This document shows positions 36,722 through 45,500 of a stretch of 64,000 bases of DNA, piece by piece. Position 1 is the first letter of the stretch, and each line of letters begins with the position of its first letter. Position numbers and translations under genes: made by a program. The notes beneath the pieces were generated by a model. The model had not been told where the DNA came from. It was given only the letters and a program-made list of their open reading frames with translations, and did not search any database. The DNA is from GWF2-50-93 sp049297395. GTDB taxonomy: Bacteria > Verrucomicrobiota > Lentisphaeria > Victivallales > GWF2-50-93. Location: the NCBI GenBank assembly GCA_049297395.1, contig JBAQUG010000312.1, positions 1 through 64,000 on the forward strand, written 5' to 3'.

Positions 36722-37441
36722 CTAATACGTTTCCGCATTTACTACCGGCCCCATGTCGTGCATTTCGACATCGTCGTACCAGAGCGTACCTTTGGCGCGG
36801 CGGTTCTGGATGGAAAATACAATGCTGCGCGCATATTCATCGGTGGTAAGGGTGAATGTGAGCTTCTGCCAGTCAAATGTGCCCTTTGGCGCTTTCCCCT
36901 GATAATATGCAGGGGAAGCAGACTCCTTTCCGTCCTTGACGGAATAGACTTTTGTCATTAGGATGGTGCCTGATCCGTCGCCCGGCTGCACGTTGTCGCC
37001 TTTCACCCACCATGAAAATTCGTAGCGCCTGTTCGGCTTGACAGAAAGCCTTTCATTGGCTCCGGCAAATACGTCGGGATTATAATACATCACACCGATA
37101 TCGGTAGGGCTGTCATTCTTTATCCGCAGTGAATACAATCCGGAATGCCTCACCTCTGAGTCGCGTCCGACGGACACGGTGAGCCTTGCGTCTTTTTCAT
37201 ACGCCTCGGCCGCCTGCAGCCAGTTCAGCGGGTACAGCGGCTCCACCATGGAAACAGCCTTGACTTCCCTGCGGTCCAGGACGCCCGGATTCAGCTTTGA
37301 GGCGTCAACCCATTCCTCAAATCCTCCGTTGACAACAAGAGAAGTCTTCGCGTCAGCCGCTTGCGGCATAGGCTTGTCTTCGCCTGTTGCCGACAGAATC
37401 AGTGCCGACACCGCCATAACCGAAATCAAAAGTCTTTGCAT
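36722..37441 (-). CDS. Small secreted carbohydrate-binding-type protein (CBM4/9-like fold)
   Basis: 239 residues; GGAGGGAG precedes the ATG by 6 bases. Signal peptide MQRLLISVMAVSALILSATG. The rest is one beta-sandwich with the usual order of marks: LVVNGGFEEWVD at the start, RHSGLYSLRIKN, YEFSWWVKGDNV, FDWQKLTFTLTT and LWYDDVEMHDM at the end, as in CBM_4_9-type modules that bind glycans. No catalytic domain. It lies between a GH42-like gene and a pseudopilin gene with gaps of about 20-30 bases, the same position as 59723-60370 and the truncated 31388-31744. It may act as an accessory binding protein for the GH42-like enzyme; that is inference. Confidence 0.82.
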   Translation of the reverse strand: MQRLLISVMAVSALILSATGEDKPMPQAADAKTSLVVNGGFEEWVDASKLNPGVLDRREVKAVSMVEPLYPLNWLQAAEAYEKDARLTVSVGRDSEVRHSGLYSLRIKNDSPTDIGVMYYNPDVFAGANERLSVKPNRRYEFSWWVKGDNVQPGDGSGTILMTKVYSVKDGKESASPAYYQGKAPKGTFDWQKLTFTLTTDEYARSIVFSIQNRRAKGTLWYDDVEMHDMGPVVNAETY

Positions 37442-37469
37442 GTTGGACTCCCTCCGTTTCTATGTTTTT

Positions 37470-40400
37470 TTAATACTGCCTTTTCATCAGCCCGAGCCTG
37501 GCATCGGACAGTTCGATTTTCACATTCTTTCCGAATCCACCGCCGCCGTGGAACCAGACTTGAATTATGTTCTGCTGCCCCGGCCGGATGTGAGGGTAGA
37601 GGCAGAGCCGGGTTCTTCCCCAGCATGGCCAGCCGCCGTGGACACTGATCGGACGTCCGTTGACCATGATCAAAAACAACGGCCTACCTTCCAGTTCAAT
37701 GAATGTGTCCTCAGGTTTCCAGTCGGATGGGACATTGACTTTTGCTTCCATGAAACTCAGCTCCTCTTTCAAAGGGAGCGTTGCGGGAACAGGCGCCGAC
37801 TCTGCCTTGACCATACTCCAGCCGTCCTTCAGTTCAATGACTTTCTCGAACGGTTCAAGCGCCTGGAACGCCATCTGTCCGAGATATCCTCCGCGCCCGT
37901 GTCGCGCGTTGTCAGCCCTGACCAGGATTCCAATCCTGTTGATACCGGGCTTGAGGAAGCCTGTGACATCGCTGTTTTCATTGTTCGCCCAACCGTGCGG
38001 TTTATATTCTGCGGCTTTGTTCCCGTTGATGTAGATGCTGCTTTCACCGAGGAAGACCGGCCAGTTGTAGGACAGGAAGGAAAGCATCAGTCGGCGGCCT
38101 CCCCATTCCTCCGGGATATTTACCTCGGCGCGGTAGAGGCCCGTACCGTCGACGGGTAATCCGGCGTCGTTCCAGAATCCATAGCCCATGTCCTTCCATT
38201 CTACGCCGGAAACATCCTCCGCAAGCCATGAAAGGTCTGCGCCCCTGGCAGGATCAGACATGCGGAAACGGAATTTATCCATGACGATGTCGGTCCCCTT
38301 TGGCAGTTTGACATCCGCCGGAGGAGGCAGGTTGGGTCTCGTCTCATATTTCTTCCTCGTCTCAAGCCAGAATGGCAGGGCATCCCCCAGGTCTTTTGAT
38401 ACAATGCCTATGACTTTCGTCTCATTCGGCTCAATGGAAAGCCCGGAAACGGACATGCGTCCGTTCTCATATTTGAAGGGAATGTCATTTCCGGCAGCCA
38501 TATCCACGATCCGTACGGGCTTGACGTCCAGCGGACAGCTTACATCCACGCCGGAACGCAGGATGCGTCCCTGGTTGCTGATGACCAGCCACTCCTGTAC
38601 TCCGTTTTTCGTGATGAGGCGGCGGCACCATACGTCTTCGCTTGAGCAGTCCACAAGCTTCCTGACGCCCAGGTTTTCCATGAGATCATTGAGAAAAACG
38701 GTTTGCAGGGGGCCGTTGAGAGACACTCCTTTTCCGGCGCGGTCCGACATGTTGCGCCAGAACGTGGAGGCAAGCACTATTACCTTGCCCTTGCCAAGAC
38801 GGCGCATGCCGACAGCAATGCTTCCGTCCTCCCATGTCGCAATTGCGACATTCTCCGGAGCATCGGACCTGAGGGCGATACCGCCGTTGTCGGCGTGATT
38901 CGTCCCCATCCAGTTGATGGCCGACCCATCGCCCGGGAATGACATGCCGGCCAGTTTTTTCAGCAGCGGATTGCCCGGCTGGATTGTCACCATCATATTC
39001 TTTCTTTCTCCAACGACCTTGAAACCTGTAAGCTTGGAAATCGGCCACGAGTCGGCTTCAAGAAGGGAGTGCCTGCCGGTGGCGTTGAGAGCTACAAAAA
39101 CACCGCCGCCGCGCACGTATTCTTCGATGGATGCGAGGGTCTTGTCATCGACGACCCGGTTGTTGCAGTCGAAAATGACAGGATAGTCCTTGACGAGGCC
39201 GGCATTGATTTCAGCCTCGGTGGCATAGACGTTGTTGAAGTGGGCGGCCTGCAGGGATCCGCGTCCGATGTCCCATGAAAAGGAAAAGTCGCTGTATGGG
39301 AAATACCGTTCGCTCCCGGAGGAATGGAACAGGACCACTTCGGGTTTTACCCATGTCGCCTTGCCGATGAGCTGGAGAAGACGCTTGTTCTTCGTGAACC
39401 AGCCTGTTTTCCTGTCCACCTGCTCATAGTTGGCCGCATCATATATGAAGTTGTGCTCGCCGTCGGCGTTGAGGAGGAACCAGCCCAGCTGCGCGCTGAG
39501 GCGTTCGGGATTCTCCTGGAGTCCGGCCTCCTCGCTGCTTGAGTTGAAACCGTTCAGGTATGCGATGCCAGGCCAGTGCGGACGATATGATGCGTCGCTC
39601 CCCGTCTGGTGTATGCCGGATATGCCAAGATCCCGTTTCAGCCCAAGGAAGTGGTCGGCAATTTCATAGCTTGTACCGGGCACGAACAGGAACGGAATGT
39701 CCGGTTCACGCGACCTGATGATGGAAGCGACCCGTTTCCATCCTTCGACCGTGTTGTCGGCCAGCCAGTCCTGCAGATCCACGAAGCGGGCATTGGCGTT
39801 GGCGCCAAGATATGGATATCGTTTCGGTTCCGTGGCCGTAATGAAGACAGGTCCCTTGATTACTCCGTCGGGTACGCGCATGCAGATGGTATTGCGCCCC
39901 CTGGCCAGCATGCTTGTCACCTGCATGGCCACCGGACCTACATACTGGGATTTGGGAGCCACGTCGGCGAGGCGGACGCCATTGATCCGCACTTCAATCG
40001 GAGCCGCCGCGTTGTTATATGTGCCGGCAACAAGATAGTACTGGCTTTTCGGATGGGCCGCCATCCATTCGGCGGCGTCAAACTCCTTCAGGAACCATTT
40101 TGCACCCGTATCCAGCATCTTCTGATCGGCGGACGGGGCCAGATCGACTTTTGTCCACTCCGCTCCCGGACGGTAGTCCGTCCCACCCCAGTTTTCAGCA
40201 TCGGCTTTTTTAGATCCGGACTGATCTTTGACAAGTTCGTCCGGACGGCATAGCCAGTCCGTGACGAGGTTAAGCGTCTCATGTCCGTAGCCGCCGAAAA
40301 ATTCGGCATGCATGGGAACTTCCACATCGTCCCAGGAACGGTAGCGCCCTTCGTCGCCATGCCAGCGTTTTCCGAGTTCCGGGAGGGACAGTCCGCGTTT

Positions 40401-41477
40401 TTCACGGAGCCAGCGGCGGAAGGACTTCTGATCGGCGTCGGCATGTACCATCAGGTCGGAGGACAATGAATGCACTCCGTCCTCGTCGCCGGGCCGGCCG
40501 AAGGCCACACGGATGCTCGCGAGCGAATCTCCTGCGGCCTTCCTGCACCGTTCAAGCATGGAGAGATTGTAGCGATGGACGTAGGCCAGGCACTCCTCGG
40601 AAGCGGCCAGGCTGATGTGCGGCTGGCCCATTGAGACGGCATTGCCCCAGGACGGTATTGTCGATTCGTCAAGGCGGGCCATCTCGGTCGGGAAACGGTT
40701 GCGGATCCATTGCGGCGGAAAAACCGGGCCGAACCAGACATTGATCGACTGTCCGGCCTTTTTCGCCAGATCCATTTCGTACTCCATGGGGAATGACTGG
40801 ACAGGCCCGTCGAGCAGATTGCTCCATCCCATGTATGTCCGGTAGTTTGCCCCAATCCCGATATTGAATTTGTTCCAGAACTCATAGCGCCCGGCCAGGG
40901 TCTCCCGGTCATAGCCCAGCCTGTACTCCTTGACTGTCCCGCAGAGGTTGAAGTCATGGATGCTCATGCGTGTCGCGTTCAGGTCGAAAAAACCGGTCCA
41001 GGCCGGTAACGCCTTTGATGGCTTGCACCGGGAAGCACCATCGCCCAGGCCCTCTTTCTTGATAGTTCCGTTCGCCAGTTCAACTGATGGCGCGGTAATG
41101 GAATAGACTACGCTTCCCCTGGCGGCAATCACCATGATTCCGCTGCCCTTGAAATCGAGTCCTGAAATTCCGCCGCCAAGATCAACCTGGACGGGACCGG
41201 CAATCTTGTCCCATGTCATGTCGGCAATGAGTTTGCCGAGGAGCAGGTCGGCATGCGCATCGTCCTCACAGGATATTTTTGACACGGATATTCCTCCGGG
41301 GTGTTTTTCCATGATCATGCCCAGACGCCCATAGCCGCCCAGGTTGGCGTTGATCACGGAGGAGCCGCCTGGTTCAGCGGCGAAGCATTCCAGCGATACC
41401 AGCAATATGAAGGAGACCAGGCACACCGCAGCCAAAGAGGCTCCCATCCCTGCGAAACAGCTTCCGTAAAAACTCAT
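37470..41477 (-). CDS. GH42-like secreted multidomain protein (copy A, diverged)
   Basis: About 1335 residues from the ATG at 41477, which starts a signal peptide (MSFYGSCFAGMGASLAAVCL). The frame is open to 41630, but that extension is encoded by a dispersed repeat element and is probably not native. Domain order as in the 31752-35777 protein: GH42-like barrel with FRRWLREKRGLSLPELGKRW (about 355), inserted beta-sandwich, GATase-like domain (YPVIFDCNN, YVRGGGVFVALNATGRHSLL) and C-terminal GH2-like jelly rolls (GTGLYRAEVNIPEEWGGRRL). The GGYEFYCGN motif of the other copies is replaced by VAFGRPGDEDG, so the candidate acid/base Glu is displaced or lost, and this copy may bind without cleaving. 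The start has only a weak ribosome site. Confidence 0.75.
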   Translation of the reverse strand: MSFYGSCFAGMGASLAAVCLVSFILLVSLECFAAEPGGSSVINANLGGYGRLGMIMEKHPGGISVSKISCEDDAHADLLLGKLIADMTWDKIAGPVQVDLGGGISGLDFKGSGIMVIAARGSVVYSITAPSVELANGTIKKEGLGDGASRCKPSKALPAWTGFFDLNATRMSIHDFNLCGTVKEYRLGYDRETLAGRYEFWNKFNIGIGANYRTYMGWSNLLDGPVQSFPMEYEMDLAKKAGQSINVWFGPVFPPQWIRNRFPTEMARLDESTIPSWGNAVSMGQPHISLAASEECLAYVHRYNLSMLERCRKAAGDSLASIRVAFGRPGDEDGVHSLSSDLMVHADADQKSFRRWLREKRGLSLPELGKRWHGDEGRYRSWDDVEVPMHAEFFGGYGHETLNLVTDWLCRPDELVKDQSGSKKADAENWGGTDYRPGAEWTKVDLAPSADQKMLDTGAKWFLKEFDAAEWMAAHPKSQYYLVAGTYNNAAAPIEVRINGVRLADVAPKSQYVGPVAMQVTSMLARGRNTICMRVPDGVIKGPVFITATEPKRYPYLGANANARFVDLQDWLADNTVEGWKRVASIIRSREPDIPFLFVPGTSYEIADHFLGLKRDLGISGIHQTGSDASYRPHWPGIAYLNGFNSSSEEAGLQENPERLSAQLGWFLLNADGEHNFIYDAANYEQVDRKTGWFTKNKRLLQLIGKATWVKPEVVLFHSSGSERYFPYSDFSFSWDIGRGSLQAAHFNNVYATEAEINAGLVKDYPVIFDCNNRVVDDKTLASIEEYVRGGGVFVALNATGRHSLLEADSWPISKLTGFKVVGERKNMMVTIQPGNPLLKKLAGMSFPGDGSAINWMGTNHADNGGIALRSDAPENVAIATWEDGSIAVGMRRLGKGKVIVLASTFWRNMSDRAGKGVSLNGPLQTVFLNDLMENLGVRKLVDCSSEDVWCRRLITKNGVQEWLVISNQGRILRSGVDVSCPLDVKPVRIVDMAAGNDIPFKYENGRMSVSGLSIEPNETKVIGIVSKDLGDALPFWLETRKKYETRPNLPPPADVKLPKGTDIVMDKFRFRMSDPARGADLSWLAEDVSGVEWKDMGYGFWNDAGLPVDGTGLYRAEVNIPEEWGGRRLMLSFLSYNWPVFLGESSIYINGNKAAEYKPHGWANNENSDVTGFLKPGINRIGILVRADNARHGRGGYLGQMAFQALEPFEKVIELKDGWSMVKAESAPVPATLPLKEELSFMEAKVNVPSDWKPEDTFIELEGRPLFLIMVNGRPISVHGGWPCWGRTRLCLYPHIRPGQQNIIQVWFHGGGGFGKNVKIELSDARLGLMKRQY

Positions 41478-41483
41478 TTTCCA

Positions 41484-41703
41484 CTGCCGTCCCATGGATG
41501 ATTGGATGATCCGCCTACGCAGGGAAGCTACGGCGCGACAAGCTGGATTGCTGGATGCTTGCGTATCAAAGACATAAGCATAGAACAATCCTGTAATAAA
41601 TTCGCAAAATGACTTTTCCGTTTTTTGCATGCAAGATAGCCCTTTCAGATTTTATTTGAACTCAAACCCAATCATCCATCCATCCGCCATCCTGTGGGAT
41701 GAC
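41484..41703 (-). repeat. Dispersed element, inverted copy of 21041-21158
   Basis: On the minus strand the ATCCCACAGGATG block, a TCTTATGTCTTT-like block and CATCCAATCATCCATGGGAC follow in the same order as on the plus strand at 21041-21158. The copy lies across the upstream region and the apparent 5' extension of the GH42-like gene that starts at 41477. Confidence 0.65.
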
Positions 41704-41714
41704 TCTGGTCATTT

Positions 41715-42506
41715 TCAATAGTCATATCCCCAGTGTTCCCCTCCGAACCTGGATCCGGTCCAAATCCCCGGAAGCAGCGGGGCCTTTAACCCTTCCACAT
41801 GACCTTCGGAATAAAGCATGTTGATGCCCCGGTTGTGGACATAGCGGACCGTGCGGGCCCCGACTGAAGTTATTCCGTTGGGAATTGAACCGCTTCCGTC
41901 GTTGCAGCTCGCCTGCGTACGATGATAGTAGCCGTCAAACAAAAGATAGAGGCCGGCAGGATTCTTGATCGCCGATGTTTTTGCCCCCAGGGCCAGGCCG
42001 TCATGGACATAGGTTCCCGTGTTCCAATAGGTCCAGCTGTTTGACTGGTAGCTGTTGTTTGTCTCGCTTGAGGCAAACCCGCCGGGATATGTCTGGACCG
42101 TGTTTTCCGGACAGTTCAGGATGGAAGGATTTTTCCTGGAGAACAATGCGCTGTAGTCCTGGCCTGTCCCCTCGATGACGAATTGAAACCAGCCGTTATA
42201 TGAACTGGTGCCGTCATAGTAGCAGTTTATGGGATAATAGGAGTTGTAGTCGGACGAATAGAAGTTGAAGGACATTCCACACTGCTTGAGGTTGCTGATG
42301 CACTTGATGCTTTTCGCCTGGTCCCTCGCATTCTTCAGCGCCGGCAGCAGCATCGCCGCCAGTATTGCGATGATCGCAATCACGACAAGGAGCTCGATGA
42401 GGGTGAAGGGGAGAACCCGTAATCCGTGACCCGTAATCCGTGGTCGGAGATTCGTAGCCTGTGTCCGCATCATCTTCTTTTTAGCGAAAGCGTGTATGTC
42501 ATTCAT
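41715..42506 (-). CDS. Pseudopilin with H-X9-EG motif
   Basis: 263 residues from the ATG at 42506, 7 bases after a strong GGAGG; an upstream in-frame ATG at 42539 would overlap the preceding gene. FTLIELLVVIAIIAILAAML begins at Phe34 after an Arg/Lys-rich leader ending in Pro, not Gly. HNRGINMLYSEGH near residue 238 is the H-X9-EG variant. The mature domain is a near twin of the 35841-36659 product. The leader is encoded by eight heptanucleotide-type units (42416-42471). It sits between the clan GH-A protein gene and the diverged GH42-like gene. Confidence 0.9.
   Translation of the reverse strand: MNDIHAFAKKKMMRTQATNLRPRITGHGLRVLPFTLIELLVVIAIIAILAAMLLPALKNARDQAKSIKCISNLKQCGMSFNFYSSDYNSYYPINCYYDGTSSYNGWFQFVIEGTGQDYSALFSRKNPSILNCPENTVQTYPGGFASSETNNSYQSNSWTYWNTGTYVHDGLALGAKTSAIKNPAGLYLLFDGYYHRTQASCNDGSGSIPNGITSVGARTVRYVHNRGINMLYSEGHVEGLKAPLLPGIWTGSRFGGEHWGYDY
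42416..42471. repeat. Heptanucleotide array in pseudopilin leader, eight units
   Basis: Eight degenerate 7-bp units (cccgtaa, tccgtga, cccgtaa, tccgtgg, then more diverged) run in register through the leader. The first four form two exact-length 14-bp repeats. Confidence 0.8.
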
Positions 42507-42507
42507 T

Positions 42508-45500
42508 CTAGTTCCTCCCTTCTGCTTTAGATTCTTCAACTAGCGTAACATCGCCATAGCGTTCAGGATTTTTCCATAGATCCAGTCCTTCGAACCATCG
42601 AATCCGGCAGCGGCCGCCGTTCATCGCGGTTTTGGCGTCGGCATCGTTCAGCACCACCGCCAACGATATGGTTTTGCCGGCAGCGGGTTTCTTCATGCCG
42701 ATATCGCTCCATGGAATAGCCACCTGGTAATTCACATTGCCGGCATTGCCCGTGGGGAAGATCTTCATTCGCCAGTTCTCCACCATCGCCGATGGAGCGG
42801 GTTTTCTCCGGCTGGCTGCCGGTTCGCCCTTTCCTCCGGGCAGATAGAATTCATATTCATAACAAGGGGCTGTCTCTGTGAGGCGATTGTCCGGTTGCAC
42901 GGAGAACTCCACGCTGTCGCACATGAATCCATTCATCCCTCTAACCGGCTGGGCGACAAACACATCATCCAGCGTCTCTACGCCGAGATACAGGAACTTG
43001 TCGTCCCAGAGAAGACGCATTTTCCCATAGATATCGGACGAGCCATTGTATTCCTCTCCTGGAACGTCCGGCTTCTGAACCTGGTATGGTTCGCCGAACG
43101 GAATGACGAGAGACTTGTCCCAATCGTTCCAGGAACCATCGAGAGCCGGGGGTCTCATGGTCTTGACGGCCTGTGCGAAATTGAGCGAAGCCGTGGTGGC
43201 GAACACTGCACCGTCGGAGGTCTTGACCCGCGCATTGAAAACCGTTCTTTTCCCCTCTCCCTGCTGAACCTTGGCAGGAACGCAGATTATGATGTTTTCG
43301 CGCGGCTTGACACTGAATGTCTTTTCTTCTTCCTCCGCAGAGCCGATGATTTTGGCAGTTCCTCTGACTTCCACGGAATCGTTGTTTTTGATGTTCAGCA
43401 CCACTGCCGCCTTGCCGGGCTGGATGTCGCCATGCGACAACGACAGTTCAAGCCTTCTGCTCACCTTCATATTGCCAATCAGATATATGGGCATGGTCGT
43501 GAGCTTGAGAAGGACAAGACCTTTGTTTGCCTTGATCGTCCGTGTGTTGCCCATAAGATCCATCACGGTGATGTTTCCATCCGGGGCCTCGAGCGTAATC
43601 TCCCTCTCTCCGGTGTTCGCCCATGCCGCGAAAAAGGGGCTGTCGGGGCGTTTCCATTCGAAGAGGCTGAAGTCATCGCTGGAATGATCCGCCGCTAACT
43701 CCGCATTGGCAAGGGCGTCGGCCATCACCGCGTGCGCCGCGAACTGGGGTCTCGGCTGCAGGCGGTTGTTGAGCATGGTGATGGTATCACCACCAGCACC
43801 TCTTGCAAATCCCCACATGGTGATGGCCTTGCAACGTGATCCGCATTTCGCCTTTAGCGAGAGCCAGGTGCGGACCATGTTTTTCGGACCATCCGCTTCG
43901 CGGAAACGGCGTTCCAGCCCATGTGCCGGTGATTCCTGGGCGGCCATCTCCTCCATCCAGACAGTTTTCTTCGTGTCGCCGTGGATGTTGAATTCCTTGA
44001 GGTTGTTCAAGGCGATGAGGGTGACGGATGAGTAGGCGTTCAAGATCGCGCCGTCGAAGCGCCCCTCGGCTGGTTTGCCGTAAAGCCGCTTGAGAGTGTC
44101 GGCGTTCGAATCAGAGGCGATGTTGCCGACTAAAACCGGTGTCGCCTGATCCACGGACTTGATGCCGTCATAAACTGCGGACATGATCTGGTCGTACTCC
44201 TCGTCGCTCAGGAATTTCCCGTCGATCAGGGCACGGAAGCCGGGAGCCTCGGGCGGACGGTGATTGGAGTTTTCAATACCCCAGTTCCCGTATGCCAGAG
44301 CCCGTCCCTTGAACTCGGTGGCCACAATCCTGCCCAAATCCTCGTACGCCTTCCGGTCGATGGGGCGTTTATTTGCAGGCACCATGAGCTGAAGGACGCA
44401 CTTGATCCCGAACTTACTGTAATATTCGATTTCCTTCTTGTTGGATTCGATCTCCTTGGCGATGGCCTGAGCGTCCATGGAATTGAGGTTTGTCCTTACC
44501 CAGGCGATGCCGAAGCCGGCGATCCTCATCATCTCACCCATCTCCTGTTCATAGGCTTTGCCGTCGTTGAAGATGTAACAGAGCGGTGTGACCGCCCATA
44601 CGTTCTCGGCGGTTCTCGGGCGGAAGAGGGAAGGAAGGACCGCATAGCGGCCAGACGCGTCGCCGACCAGCACATCTCCCTCGAGAATGTCCGCCTGAAG
44701 ATAGAATGCGCCAAAGCTTTGCGATGGCGGCAGATCGACCTGCACGTCGGTTTCGCAATAACCCTTGATGGAAAAAGGTGTGGTGATGATGGCTTCATCG
44801 GCCTTTCCCAGCCAGTCCATGCGTATGATGCGCAGCTGGAGCTCCCGTTCCTCACCAAGAAGATTCTGGACGTGGAATGTCTGGGCGACATTCGCCGCCG
44901 GATCATGGTGGACATTCCCCGTTACGGAATTTATCAGATATCCATAGCAGCACTCGTAGGCGGTCGCCTCGGACGGAGAGGGGAGATAGGGCGGTTTAAT
45001 CTCCTTGTGAGTTACGGCGAACCATTCAAGCAGACGCTCCTTGCTGGCGTGAAGATCCGTGACGGCTGGAACGGAAGTGCCGGCTGGAAGCTTCCAGACG
45101 GCCAGGTTGTCCGCGTAGGTGTGCCCCCATCCGCCCTCAAGCGCCATGAACTCCTGGCCGAAGCGCAGGCGCATCGTACTGGCGTTGTCCGGCGCGACAT
45201 GCGGCATTGTCGCCCAGTAGCTCCACTGGCCGGATGGAACGTTGTCGATGGCGGCGCGGATGCCGTTTTTGGGTTTCTGCTCATTGCCGGAGGCGTCGAA
45301 GAATTTCAGTTCGAGCGGGCCGAACCACGGTGAATATATTTTCGCGCCAGGACGTATCCATGCGCCAGCCTCGTAGACGCTTCCCGGTTCGCAGGGCATG
45401 GGATCGGAAAGCCAGTAGCCGTCAACCATGTATCGTCCATACCACTGCTGCTTGCTGGAGAGCGGTGGATCCACGGAGATGTTCAAAAGTGCGCCCATCC

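Noticed and set aside
37470..41630. ATG at 41630 as the start of GH42-like copy A
   Set aside because: The extra 51 codons come from a dispersed repeat element and would place the signal peptide internally; the ATG at 41477 is preferred.
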